DNA of 64,000 nucleotides, taken from an uncultured Chloroflexota bacterium. GTDB lineage: Bacteria > Chloroflexota > UBA4733. Every line of letters starts with the position of its first letter. The stretch's first letter is position 1. The position numbers and the translations under genes are program-made. Below the pieces are notes generated by a model. The model had not been told where the DNA came from. It saw nothing but the letters and a program-made list of their open reading frames with translations, and made no database searches. The stretch is from assembly GCA_937967325.1 (NCBI GenBank), contig CALBSQ010000056.1, forward strand, positions 1 through 64,000, written 5' to 3'. Of this stretch, positions 8,812 through 17,498 are shown in pieces.

Positions 8812-10128
8812 CTAATCGAGCGCGCTCAGTAGCGACAGAAGCTGCTGTTGAGTGATCGGCTTCTGCAGCGCGGCCAGCGCCCCGAGCGACGTTGCGACCC
8901 GCGGCTCCTCGAAGGCTGAGCAGACCACGACCGGGATGCCCTGAGTGGCGGCGCTGGCCTTCATCGTGATCAGGGCGTCCCACCCATCCTGCCCGGGCAT
9001 CACGATGTCCAGAAGTACGGCGCGGGGCGTCGTTCGCTCCAACAGGTGACGGGCCTGTTCTACGCTGGAAGCGCCGAGCACCACCCAGGAGGAACCAGCG
9101 AGGAAGCGTTGCACCAGGCGGATAAAGTCGACATCGTTGTCCACAACCAGCAGCGTCCTCGGAGCCTTCGCCGGCAGCGTGAGGGTTACCTCCCATTGCC
9201 CATCGTGAGCCGATGAGAACCCGTGTTGGAGCCGTCCGTGCAGCGCCTCCACGAACACGCGGCTCTCCTCAATCCCCAGATGGGACGAGTCGAACGATCC
9301 GCGAGCTGGACCGCGAATGCGAATGCCCACCTGCTGTCCGGTGCATGCCAACTCCATCTCGACGATCCCAGTATCGGTCAGCGTCAGCGCGCGCGTCAGG
9401 ATGGTCAGGAGGGCATGGCGAAGCGCTACGCGATCGCCGTCGACGGCCGGCACGTTGTCGTCCGGTCCGAAGCGCAGCGCCACGCCCCGCTCCTGGCAGA
9501 GTGGCTCTAGCAAACGGATGACCTCGAGACAGATTTGCGCCGGATTGATGCCAGTGGCCGTCTGACCGGAGGCCAATGTCGCTGCCTCGCGACGGACGAC
9601 GCTGGCGGTGTCTACTGTTGACGATTGGTCTCCTGCCGGTAAGGAGTCGCCGCGGCGCATACTTTGCCGTTGATCCCACAGCACGGACGACACGGCGCGG
9701 AGCGCGCGCTGGTGCTCGCGGTGGTACTGCGTCTTGCTCAGCGACATCTGTGCCATGACGTCGGCGACTGGTTGATCTTCCAGATAGCGCAGCTCAAGCA
9801 GGCGGCACGCGCGCCAGCCGCGCGATGACGCTTCGACGCCGTTGCCCGGATAGAGCGCGGCGATCGCGTCGAGGAGAGCCTGGCGGAGGAGCTTGCCGCG
9901 AGCGGTGGCGGCCGTCCGGCCGATGCCCAGATAGGCCAGCAGCGGATGGGTCTGCAGCGACGCCGGGTCGTAGAGGTGCGTGAGCGCGTCGCGCACCTGC
10001 TCCTCAAGCTCCGCAGGCATGACGACGGCCGGGTCCCCGTGCGGGCCGGGCTGATCAGCCGTGGCGGCGAACTCGGAACTCACACGGAACTTTCTTGGCA
10101 CCAACAGTATTGTACCCAGCGAGCGCAT
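8812..10128 (-). CDS. Response regulator with sigma4-like HTH, decayed kinase ATPase domain and receiver
   Basis: This 438-residue protein has an odd domain order. Residues about 45-165 resemble a sigma-70 region-4 type helix-turn-helix (RACRLLELRYLEDQPVADV, then MSLSKTQYHREHQRAL as recognition region). Residues about 200-310 look like a histidine-kinase ATPase domain that has lost the N-box Asn and the glycine boxes, and there is no HisKA histidine. Residues 320-438 are a receiver with VVDNDVDF, phospho-acceptor Asp374 (VLLDIVMPG) and a late Lys (LQKPIT). It probably receives phosphate from the convergent hybrid kinase and acts on DNA or RNA polymerase. The start is uncertain: no clear ribosome site precedes 10128, and GTG or ATG codons 15-40 residues in are possible. 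Confidence 0.75.
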   Translation of the reverse strand: MRSLGTILLVPRKFRVSSEFAATADQPGPHGDPAVVMPAELEEQVRDALTHLYDPASLQTHPLLAYLGIGRTAATARGKLLRQALLDAIAALYPGNGVEASSRGWRACRLLELRYLEDQPVADVMAQMSLSKTQYHREHQRALRAVSSVLWDQRQSMRRGDSLPAGDQSSTVDTASVVRREAATLASGQTATGINPAQICLEVIRLLEPLCQERGVALRFGPDDNVPAVDGDRVALRHALLTILTRALTLTDTGIVEMELACTGQQVGIRIRGPARGSFDSSHLGIEESRVFVEALHGRLQHGFSSAHDGQWEVTLTLPAKAPRTLLVVDNDVDFIRLVQRFLAGSSWVVLGASSVEQARHLLERTTPRAVLLDIVMPGQDGWDALITMKASAATQGIPVVVCSAFEEPRVATSLGALAALQKPITQQQLLSLLSALD

Positions 10129-10308
10129 TGGTGATACTACGGGCCGGCAGCATCTAGCGACGCGGTCACCGCCGCCCGTCCCATCGGGAAGCTGCCATCA
10201 GTGAGCGACGTCCGCCCGTGTCCTGCCCTGGCGCATCCGACGCCGGGATACGCGACGGCGGGTTAGACGCGTTGAGGCGCGAACGTGACCGCGCCAGAAG
10301 GAGACAGC

Positions 10309-11868
10309 ATGAGCGCATTCGATCAAGGTGGCCTTGGGCGGTTTAGCAGGCGATCGGTCATTGCCGGCGCGCTGGTGACGGGGGCCGGCGCGTTGCTCGC
10401 TGCCTGTGGCTCGGGCGCAGTCGTGACCACCGCGTCGTCGTCTGCGCCGGCTGCGACGTCGGCATCGCAGGCGGTGAGCGCCACGACGGCCGCGCAGACG
10501 TCGTCGGCGAGCGCGTCATCAGCGAGCGCGTCGTCAGCCGTCGCCTCGACCAGCGTCGCGCCGACATCGTCCGCGGCGGTGACGACCGCGGCGGCGACCT
10601 CCTCCGCTGCCGCGACTCCCGTGCCGGCGGCGCCGGGAGCGTCGGGAGCAGCCACGACCTTGACTTGGGGCGGCTGGGCCGACACGGTCCAGATGGGCAT
10701 CTTCAACGACATCATCGCCGCCTACCAGAAGGCGAATCCCACGATCAAGGTCAACGCGCAATTCGCGCCGTGGAGCGACTACTGGCAGAAGGTGCAGACG
10801 CAGCTTGCCAGCAATACGGCGCCGGACCTCATCGAGATGAGCGTGGCCTACATCGGTAACTTTGTGGCCAAGAACGTCGTCCTCAATCTGGACTCCTATG
10901 TGCAGACCCGCAAGCTCGACCTCGGCCGCTACTGGCCGGTCGACGTCGCAACCTGGCGCTTCGCCGCTGGATCCAAGGTAGGCGGCCAGGGGCCGCTCTA
11001 CGCCATGTCCTACGACGCCAGCATCAACAGCACCTTCTTCTATAATAAGACGCTGTTCGACAAGGCCAAGCTGCCCTACCCGACAGATTCCTGGACCTGG
11101 GAGAAGGACGTGCTGTCGGCGGCCAAGGCGCTCACCGACCCGGCCAGCCAGCAATGGGGCATGCTTGCCCCCTATGTGGCTGATGGGGCTTGGACGTCGC
11201 TGGTGTGGGAGTGGGGTGGCGACACCATCAGCTCCGACTACAGCAAGGGGACCCTTTCCCAACCTGAGGCGCTGGCCGCGCTGCAGTTCATCTACGATCT
11301 TGTCTACACCCAGAAGGTCTCGCCGCCGCCCGACTCCAGCGCCAAAGTCCCGCCGTTCACCACGGGCAAATTTGCCATGTATTTCTCCAATTGCGACTGC
11401 GAAATCTCCAGCTTCAAGAAGATCACGTCCTTCGAGTGGGATGTGGCACGATGGCCCGCCGGACCCAAGGGGCGGGTGGTGGAGATGGAGCCGGACGGCC
11501 ACGCCATCACCAAGTCGACCAAGCAACCCGACCAGACCTTCGACTTCCTGAAGTTCGTGGTGTACGACGATGACGGCATCATGCGGCAGTCCACCTACGG
11601 CACACTGCCGGCGGTGCAATCGCTGGCGCAGTCGGACAAATACCTCAAGCAGCCGGGCTTTCCGGCCGGCAAATACCTGCAGTTGAAGGACATCGTGGAG
11701 GGCTCCCGCGAGAACTACTTCGGACAGGGCTGGGCCGAGTGGGAGGACAAGAGCGACAAGGCGCTGCAGCAAGCCTGGCTCGGCAAGAAGTCCGCCGCGG
11801 ACGCCGCCAAAGATGCCGACGCCGCCATCGACAGTGTGCTGCAGCACCTGGGAGGCTCGCTGTTCTAG
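10309..11868 (+). CDS. Sugar-type ABC transporter substrate-binding lipoprotein
   Basis: The 519-residue protein is a second CUT1 binding lipoprotein. The N-terminus reads RFSRRSVIAG (twin-arginine), a hydrophobic core and lipobox LAAC with Cys33, followed by a very long Ser/Ala/Thr linker to about residue 115, encoded by near-repeated tcg/gcg codons. The mature part has typical binding-protein features, including WSDYWQKVQTQLAS and YIGNFVAKN, and many aromatics. The ATG at 10309 is backed by AGAAGGAGA five bases upstream; a GTG 24 bases earlier was rejected. It heads a four-gene operon with two permeases and a DegT-type aminotransferase, so the ligand may be a sugar that is later aminated or de-aminated; that is inference. 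Confidence 0.88.
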   Translation: MSAFDQGGLGRFSRRSVIAGALVTGAGALLAACGSGAVVTTASSSAPAATSASQAVSATTAAQTSSASASSASASSAVASTSVAPTSSAAVTTAAATSSAAATPVPAAPGASGAATTLTWGGWADTVQMGIFNDIIAAYQKANPTIKVNAQFAPWSDYWQKVQTQLASNTAPDLIEMSVAYIGNFVAKNVVLNLDSYVQTRKLDLGRYWPVDVATWRFAAGSKVGGQGPLYAMSYDASINSTFFYNKTLFDKAKLPYPTDSWTWEKDVLSAAKALTDPASQQWGMLAPYVADGAWTSLVWEWGGDTISSDYSKGTLSQPEALAALQFIYDLVYTQKVSPPPDSSAKVPPFTTGKFAMYFSNCDCEISSFKKITSFEWDVARWPAGPKGRVVEMEPDGHAITKSTKQPDQTFDFLKFVVYDDDGIMRQSTYGTLPAVQSLAQSDKYLKQPGFPAGKYLQLKDIVEGSRENYFGQGWAEWEDKSDKALQQAWLGKKSAADAAKDADAAIDSVLQHLGGSLF

Positions 11869-11869
11869 C

Positions 11870-12778
11870 GTGAACGGACCCATGGCAAGAGGGACGCTCG
11901 TCCGGCTGTTGGAGAGCGAGCGGATCACCGCCTACGTGTTGCTGCTGCCGACCCTGGTCGGTCTGCTCCTGTTCACGTTGGGGCCGGTCGTCGCTGGCTT
12001 CCTCATCAGCTTCACGCGCTGGGATCTAACGTCGGCCCCGCAATGGGTAGGCCTGGCCAACTACCAGGCGATGCTCAGTCAGGACCCGCTCTCCCGCATC
12101 AGTTTGGGCAACACGAGCTACTTCGTCGTGGTGACCGTCCCGGCGGGCGTCGTCCTATCGCTACTCATCGCCATGGCGATGAACCAGAAGATTCGCGGTG
12201 TCGTCTTCTACCGCACCGCCTTTTTCTTGCCGGTGGTGTCCTCGACGGTTGCCATTGCCCTGATCTGGGAGTGGCTCTACGAGCCGCAGTATGGGCTGCT
12301 GAACTACGTGCTTGGTATGGTCGGCGTTCCTCCCGTGCGCTGGCTGGCCAACCCGAGCACTGCCATGCCGGCCATCATGATCGTGAGCATCTGGCGCGGC
12401 CTGGGCTTCAACATGGTGATCTTCCTGGCCGGCCTGCAGGCGATCCCGAGGGAGCTCTACGAGGCAGCGGAAATCGACGGGGCCGCGGCCTTCGCTCGCT
12501 TCCGGTCAGTCACTATCCCATTGCTGTCGCCGACGATCTTCTTCGTCACGGTGCTGTCGATCATCAACTCCTTCCAGGTGTTCGACCAGACCTACGTCAT
12601 GACCCAGGGTGGCCCGCTGAACGCGACGACGACTATCGTCTTCTACATCTTTCAGCAGGGGTTCCAGTGGTTCCACATGGGCTACGCGGCGGCGCTGGGC
12701 TACATCCTGTTCGCCGTCATCCTGGTGTTCACGCTGCTGCAGTTCAAGCTGCAAAGAACCTGGGTGCATTACGAATGA
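11870..12778 (+). CDS. ABC sugar transporter permease, MalF/UgpA-like
   Basis: About 302 residues with six membrane helices. The cytoplasmic coupling loop reads ELYEAAEIDGAAAFARF with the following SVTIPLLSPT, a standard EAA signature. A GTG at 11870 comes directly after the binding-protein stop, with GGGAGG 14 bases upstream; ATG 11882 is the other possible start. The open frame also extends further back into the binding-protein gene but that part codes nothing family-like. It overlaps the next permease by four bases (ATGA), a sign of coupled translation. Confidence 0.88.
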   Translation: MNGPMARGTLVRLLESERITAYVLLLPTLVGLLLFTLGPVVAGFLISFTRWDLTSAPQWVGLANYQAMLSQDPLSRISLGNTSYFVVVTVPAGVVLSLLIAMAMNQKIRGVVFYRTAFFLPVVSSTVAIALIWEWLYEPQYGLLNYVLGMVGVPPVRWLANPSTAMPAIMIVSIWRGLGFNMVIFLAGLQAIPRELYEAAEIDGAAAFARFRSVTIPLLSPTIFFVTVLSIINSFQVFDQTYVMTQGGPLNATTTIVFYIFQQGFQWFHMGYAAALGYILFAVILVFTLLQFKLQRTWVHYE

Positions 12779-13665
12779 GTGATGTCGGCGCGCGGCCGGT
12801 GGTCACTACCTTCCCTGCCTCGTCTCGACGCTTGACGCTGCGGCCCGCCGTGGTGCGTCGCGCCGTTGCCCATCTGTTCTTGCTGATCGGAGCCCTGACG
12901 ATGGTGCTGCCGTTTGTCTGGATGCTGTCGACGGCGCTGAAGGGCAATAACGCCATCCTGGTGTTTCCGCCCGATTTCTTCCCGCACCCGCTGGTCTGGC
13001 AGAACTTCATCGACATCTTCAAAGTGGTGCCGTTCTCCACCTACCTGGCCAACTCGGCGCGTTACGCGGTGCTGGCCACGGTGGGGCAGCTCCTGACCTG
13101 CTCAATGGCGGCCTACGCCTTCGCACGCCTACGCTTCCCCGGGCGTGACCTGCTGTTCCTCCTGCTAGTCGCCTCGCTGATGATTCCCTACCAGGTGACG
13201 ATGATTCCGGTCTTCGTCCTGATGAAGTACCTGGGCTGGATCGACACGTTCAGACCGTTGATCATCCCGGCCTGGATGGGCGGCGCCTTCGGCACCTTCA
13301 TGCTCCGGCAGTTCTTCCTGACCATCCCTCGCGACCTGATAGACGCCGCCAAGATCGACGGCAGCAACTACTACGGCATCTACCTGCGCATCTTCCTGCC
13401 GCTGGCGGGGCCGGCGCTGGCCACGCTGGGCGTGTTCACCTTCATGTGGTCGTGGAACGACCTGATCGGTCCGCTGATCTACCTGAACACGCCCCTCAAG
13501 TACACGGTCAGCATCGGCCTGGCCCTGTTCCAGTCCAAGTTCCTGACCGTCTGGGGGCAGATGATGGCGGCAGCGCTGGTCAGCTTGCTGCCGATCATCG
13601 TCGTCTTCCTGCTGGCACAGAAGTACTTCGTACAAGGCATCGCGACGACGGGGCTGCGACAGTGA
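12775..13665 (+). CDS. ABC sugar transporter permease, MalG-like
   Basis: The 296-residue protein is the partner permease. It has a first helix near residues 35-58, the aromatic-rich stretch after it, and the EAA loop DLIDAAKIDGSNYYGIYLRI with the following FLPLAGPA. Its ATG overlaps the stop of the first permease. No ATP-binding gene follows; the operon continues, 119 bases on, with an aminotransferase gene. The long frame that extends upstream from this gene through the first permease is only a shadow of that gene. Confidence 0.9.
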   Translation: MSDVGARPVVTTFPASSRRLTLRPAVVRRAVAHLFLLIGALTMVLPFVWMLSTALKGNNAILVFPPDFFPHPLVWQNFIDIFKVVPFSTYLANSARYAVLATVGQLLTCSMAAYAFARLRFPGRDLLFLLLVASLMIPYQVTMIPVFVLMKYLGWIDTFRPLIIPAWMGGAFGTFMLRQFFLTIPRDLIDAAKIDGSNYYGIYLRIFLPLAGPALATLGVFTFMWSWNDLIGPLIYLNTPLKYTVSIGLALFQSKFLTVWGQMMAAALVSLLPIIVVFLLAQKYFVQGIATTGLRQ

Positions 13666-13672
13666 CCGCATA

Positions 13673-13716
13673 GGGAACCTCACCCCCTGGCCCCCTCTCC
13701 GGCGCGGCGAGGGGGA
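13673..13716. repeat. Copy of a dispersed CCTCACCCCC...CCCCCTCTCC repeat
   Basis: GGGAACCTCACCCCC and CCCCCTCTCC, followed by a partly complementary GAGGGGG, lie between the permease and aminotransferase genes. The same two blocks occur in opposite orientation at 23603-23661. Such short palindromic repeats are common in Chloroflexota intergenic DNA; the hairpin might also attenuate transcription into the aminotransferase gene. Confidence 0.5.
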
Positions 13717-13784
13717 ACGCGGACGGTAGCATCTAACCGAACTTGTCGTCACGTACATTAGGTTATCGAGGAGGGTTTCCAGAA

Positions 13785-15035
13785 ATGGCAATGACACGCG
13801 TGAAACTGGCAGTCGACGGTGGGATGCCCGTCCGGTCTGCATCGTGGCCGGCATGGCCCGTTTGGGATGAGCGTGAGGAACGGGCCTTGCTGGAGGTGCT
13901 GCGCTCCGGGCGATGGGGTATGTCCAGCGGCAGTAAGGTCCAGCAGTTCGAGGAGGCTTGGGCGCGCTACCACCAGGCGCTGCATTGCCTTTGCGTGGTC
14001 AACGGCACGTCGGCGCTTGAGGTGGCGCTGCGGGCGCTCGGTGTCGGCTTGGGCGACGAGGTGATCCTGCCACCCTACACGTTCGTCGCGACGCCGTCGG
14101 CGGCGCTGCTGGTTGGAGCAGTCCCTATCTTTGCGGATATCGATCCCGAAACCTACGAGCTCGATCCGGCCGCCGTTGAGGCGGCCGTTACACCGCGCAC
14201 CAAGGCGATCATCCCCGTCCACATCGGCGGCTGCCCGCCGGATATGGACGGCGTCCTGGCTGTGGCCAAGAAGCACGGGCTGCGGGTGCTGGAGGACGCG
14301 GCGCAGGCGCACGGCGCGGAGTGGCGTGGACGGCGAGTCGGTGCCATTGGCGATGTGGGCACCTTCAGCTTCCAGGCAAGCAAGAATCTGAATTCGGGCG
14401 AGGGCGGGGCAGTCGTCACCAATGACGAGGATCTTTATCAGCGCCTGTGGTCGCTGCACAACGTGGGGCGGATTCAGTCGCCCGACTGGCGCACGCGCGG
14501 CTGGTATCAGCACGAGATCCTTGGCTTCAACTACCGAATGACGGAGTTCCAGGCCGCGCTCCTTCTGGCGCAACTCACGCGCCTGGAAGCGCAGTCGGCG
14601 CGCCGGGAGGCGGGGGCGGCCTATCTCGACCGCGAGCTGGCCCAGATTCCCGGCATCCGCCCCCAGCGGCGTGACCCCCGCGTCACGGCGCACGCCCATC
14701 ATATCTACATCTTCCGCTACGATCCGGCGCACTTTGGTGGGCGTCCGCGCGAGAGCTTCCTGGCGGCCTTGCGCGCGGAAGGTGTGCCCTGTAGCGGCGG
14801 CTACGTCCCGCTGACCGACGCGCCAGCCATCAAGACCGAAGTCGCCAAGCTGTGCCAGCGGCTGGGTCGGACCGACGATCCGCTCGATCGCCCGCTGCCG
14901 GTAGCCCATCGCGCCGGCTACGACGAGGGCGTCTGGATGTCGCAAAACCTGTTGCTGGCGGACCACAGCGCCCTCGCGGCAGTTCCTGAGGCCATTCGGA
15001 AAATCCAGGAGGCCTGGGCAGGCCAGGTTGCATAA
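13785..15035 (+). CDS. DegT/DnrJ/EryC1/StrS-family PLP-dependent aminotransferase
   Basis: The 416-residue protein is a sugar aminotransferase-type enzyme of fold type I. Seen in order are VNGTSALEVALRALG (phosphate-binding region), DEVILPPYTFVATPSA, VLEDAAQAHGA with the Asp that contacts the pyridine nitrogen, and SFQASKNLNSGEGGAVV with Lys200 as the PLP lysine. Members transaminate keto-sugars or keto-inositols (for example scyllo-inosose) or build amino sugars for polysaccharides. ATG 13785 has GGAGGG eight bases upstream; earlier in-frame starts lack a ribosome site. As the last gene of a sugar-uptake operon it may degrade an imported amino sugar or cyclitol, with reversed direction; substrate unknown. 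Confidence 0.87.
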   Translation: MAMTRVKLAVDGGMPVRSASWPAWPVWDEREERALLEVLRSGRWGMSSGSKVQQFEEAWARYHQALHCLCVVNGTSALEVALRALGVGLGDEVILPPYTFVATPSAALLVGAVPIFADIDPETYELDPAAVEAAVTPRTKAIIPVHIGGCPPDMDGVLAVAKKHGLRVLEDAAQAHGAEWRGRRVGAIGDVGTFSFQASKNLNSGEGGAVVTNDEDLYQRLWSLHNVGRIQSPDWRTRGWYQHEILGFNYRMTEFQAALLLAQLTRLEAQSARREAGAAYLDRELAQIPGIRPQRRDPRVTAHAHHIYIFRYDPAHFGGRPRESFLAALRAEGVPCSGGYVPLTDAPAIKTEVAKLCQRLGRTDDPLDRPLPVAHRAGYDEGVWMSQNLLLADHSALAAVPEAIRKIQEAWAGQVA

Positions 15036-15199
15036 CCGACGGCACATTCGGGCGGCAGCCAGCCGATGAATCTGGACCTCGCCATTGACCAGCATGGTCT
15101 CTTGCGACCGAGCCCCGGCTTGCGCCGGCGCTGATCGGCAAGGCAGCGGTTCATCCGGCAAGTTCGCGGCAGTTCCCGGTGCCACGCGGCCTCTCTCCA

Positions 15200-15307
15200 G
15201 TCATCCTGAGCGGAGCGAAGGACCCCTGGCAGGGCCGTCCGCGCTGCGCAGGCACGTGCAGCCGCTGGTCTGCCTTGCCAGGCGTCCTTCGCTCCGCTCA
15301 GGATGAC
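15200..15307. repeat. REP/MITE-like palindromic element, copy A
   Basis: A 31-base inverted repeat (15200-15230 against 15277-15307, one mismatch) starting GTCATCCTGAGCGG and a loop with GCTGCGCAG and CCGCTGGTCTGCC. A homologous element with the same loop layout is at 43331-43446. It sits in a 416-base gap (15036-15451) after the aminotransferase. The remainder of the gap holds only a tandem 11-base repeat at 15358-15379. Confidence 0.75.
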
Positions 15308-15357
15308 AGTGAGAAATCCTCTCGTCTTGGTGGACACACGAGTTGGTAAGCATTCTT

Positions 15358-15379
15358 ACAGATACCGAACAGATACCGA
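15358..15379. promoter_or_regulatory. Tandem 11-bp direct repeat upstream of oxidoreductase
   Basis: ACAGATACCGA occurs twice head to tail, exactly one helical turn apart, 73 bases before the oxidoreductase start. This spacing suits an activator or repressor site, but no regulator can be named and no clear -10/-35 pair was found. Confidence 0.35.
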
Positions 15380-15451
15380 ATTGTCCCGATGGTAGAGTCT
15401 GGCATTCGTCCGTGCTTCAGGACAGAGCCACGGCCAGGAAGGTAGCCACCG

Positions 15452-16861
15452 ATGCAACGGTTCGACGCCGTGGTGATCGGTGCGGGTAGCGGGGGACTGA
15501 CCGCTGCGCGCCGGCTGGCGCTGGCGGGCAAGCGCACCGCATTGGTGGAGGCAGACAAACTGGGTGGCGACTGCCTGAACTGGGGCTGCGTGCCGACCAA
15601 GACACTGGTGGCCACGGCCCGACTGCGCCACCAAATTGGCCGCGCCGGCCAGTACGGCTTGCAAGTCGACGGCGTGCAGCTTGACTTCGCCGCCATGATG
15701 GCACGCGTTGCCGAAGTGCAGGCCGAAGTCGGAGCGGAAGAGCGGCGCTACTACATTGATGAACCCGGCGTCACCGTGGTCCACGGAACGGCACGTTTCG
15801 TCGACGCGCACACCGTTCGCGTCGATGGGGAAGAGCTGCGCTTTGCGCAGTGCATCATCGCCACCGGCTCGCGGGCCCAGGTTCCGCCGGTGCCCGGACT
15901 GGAGGATGCGGGTTACCTGACCAACGCCAGCATCCTTCAGCTCGACCACCTACCGGCGTCGCTGGCCGTCATCGGCGGCGGCCCCATCGGCTGCGAGCTC
16001 GCCCAGATCTTCCGCCGTTTCGGCAGCCAGGTGACCATCCTGCAGCGGAGCGACCGGCTCTTGCCGCGCGAAGAGCCGGAAGCGAGCGCGCTGCTGGCGC
16101 GGGTGTTCGAGCGGGAAGGGGTTGCCGTCCGGCTCGGCGCCAGTGTGCGAGCGGCCGAGCGGCGCGGTGACCGTTGCCTGCTCCACGCGACCATCCGCGA
16201 CCAGGAGGTCACGGTCGAAGCGGAGGCCATCCTGGTGGCGGCGGGGCGGCAGCCCAACGTCGAGGAGCTCAACCTGGAGGCAGCAAGCGTCCGCATGAAC
16301 CAGCGTGGCATCGTAGTGGATGCGCACATGCGCACATCGGCGCCGCACATCTGGGCCATCGGGGACGTTGCCGGCGGTTACCTGTTCACCCACGTGGCCG
16401 GAGAGCAAGGCCGGATCGCGGCCGGCCGCGCCCTCGGCAGGCGCGGTCGTTTCCAGGTCCGTGCGGTGCCCTGGTGTACCTTCACGGATCCGGAGGTGGC
16501 CCACGTCGGTTTGACGGAAGCAGAAGCGCGGCAGCGCTACGGCAACAACATCCGGGTGCTGACCTGGCCGTTCCGACAGGTCGACCGTGCCCTCACCATG
16601 GGGGAGAGCGAGGGATTCATCAAGCTCGTGACGGCGCCGGGCTGGATGCGCGGTCTGGCCGGCGGCGAAGTTGTCGGAGCGCAAGTCGTGGGGCCGGACG
16701 CGGGGGAGCTGATCACCGAGATCACCATCCTCATTGCCAACCGCCTGCCGCTGGGCCTGCTGGCCCGCGCCATCCACGTCTACCCGACGTTGAGCCTGGG
16801 AGTCCGCCAGGCCGCCGCGCAGGTGTGGGATGCGGCGCCGACCATTCGTACGACGCCCTGA
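15452..16861 (+). CDS. FAD-dependent pyridine nucleotide-disulfide oxidoreductase (Lpd/mercuric-reductase-like)
   Basis: The 469-residue protein has the class I flavin disulfide reductase layout: FAD-binding VVIGAGSGGLTAA at the N-terminus, redox pair GGDCLNWGCVPTK with Cys41 and Cys46, NAD(P)H-binding VIGGGPIGCE, second FAD motif IWAIGDVAG, and the dimerisation-domain HVYPTLSLG holding the catalytic His. It lacks the C-terminal vicinal cysteines of true mercuric reductase, so reduction of a disulfide or selenenylsulfide partner is more likely. The next genes, 75 and 31 bases apart, encode a DUF1684 protein and a predicted selenoprotein with a UxxC redox site, a good candidate partner. The start is ATG 15452, with AGGAAGG about 12 bases upstream. 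Confidence 0.88.
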   Translation: MQRFDAVVIGAGSGGLTAARRLALAGKRTALVEADKLGGDCLNWGCVPTKTLVATARLRHQIGRAGQYGLQVDGVQLDFAAMMARVAEVQAEVGAEERRYYIDEPGVTVVHGTARFVDAHTVRVDGEELRFAQCIIATGSRAQVPPVPGLEDAGYLTNASILQLDHLPASLAVIGGGPIGCELAQIFRRFGSQVTILQRSDRLLPREEPEASALLARVFEREGVAVRLGASVRAAERRGDRCLLHATIRDQEVTVEAEAILVAAGRQPNVEELNLEAASVRMNQRGIVVDAHMRTSAPHIWAIGDVAGGYLFTHVAGEQGRIAAGRALGRRGRFQVRAVPWCTFTDPEVAHVGLTEAEARQRYGNNIRVLTWPFRQVDRALTMGESEGFIKLVTAPGWMRGLAGGEVVGAQVVGPDAGELITEITILIANRLPLGLLARAIHVYPTLSLGVRQAAAQVWDAAPTIRTTP

Positions 16862-16936
16862 CAGGCAGACCATTGCGGGAGGCTACATCATGACGGTACC
16901 CTAATGCGGCCGTCAACAGCGACTTGGATTGGGGCC

Positions 16937-17467
16937 ATGGACGATCATGCACAACAACAGCAAGCGCTGGCCGAGTTCCGCAAGGCCAAGGACGCCCACT
17001 TTCGGCGCGACCGTCAGTCACCGTTGACCCCGGAACAGCAGCAAGCATTCCACGGGCTGCGCTACTACCCCTTCAATCCGGACTTGCACCTGGAGCTCTC
17101 GCTCGACCGGAACGTGCCGGACGACATAGTCCGCTTGGAGACGAGCACCGGGGACGCCCAGGAGTACCGCCGCGCCGGCAAGGTCCACTTCAACGTGGAT
17201 ACTCAGCCGGCGGAGCTGACCATCTACCGCGGCCCTTCGGGGGACCTCTTCCTGCCCTTGCGCGATGCCACGTCGGGAAACGAGACCTACGGGGCGGGGC
17301 GCTACCTGGAGCCGGAGCTGGTCGAGGAGGGGACGGTCCGCCTCGACTTCAACTACCTCTACAACCCCTACTGCGCCTACAACGACGCCTGGAGCTGCCC
17401 ACTCCCGCCCCGAGAAAACTGGCTGCGCGTCCCCTTGCATTCGGGCGAACAGAGCTTTCACGATTGA
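16937..17467 (+). CDS. DUF1684 domain protein
   Basis: The 176-residue soluble protein matches the DUF1684 family: it ends with the characteristic blocks SGNETYGAGRYLEPEL, LDFNYLYNPYCAYND and WSCPLPPRENWLRVPL, including the conserved Tyr, Asn, Pro and two Cys. The biochemical role of the family is not established. ATG 16937 gives the usual family N-terminus; an upstream ATG at 16904 would add eleven unrelated residues. It lies between a flavin disulfide reductase and a deiodinase-like selenoprotein and probably shares their transcript, which hints at a redox setting. No signal peptide or membrane helix is seen. Confidence 0.78.
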   Translation: MDDHAQQQQALAEFRKAKDAHFRRDRQSPLTPEQQQAFHGLRYYPFNPDLHLELSLDRNVPDDIVRLETSTGDAQEYRRAGKVHFNVDTQPAELTIYRGPSGDLFLPLRDATSGNETYGAGRYLEPELVEEGTVRLDFNYLYNPYCAYNDAWSCPLPPRENWLRVPLHSGEQSFHD

Positions 17468-17498
17468 GCGCACCTATAGAGTAGAGAGGAGCCAATCC

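Noticed and set aside
13758..15185. Long minus-strand frame opposite the aminotransferase gene
   Set aside because: The plus strand carries a complete PLP enzyme with all motifs; the antisense frame is a GC-rich shadow.
15200..15307. Palindromic repeats as CRISPR units
   Set aside because: They are single inverted repeats, not arrays of direct repeats with unique spacers, and no cas gene is present.
15452..16861. Annotation as mercuric reductase
   Set aside because: The C-terminal vicinal cysteines and an N-terminal metal-binding domain are missing, and no mer genes are near.
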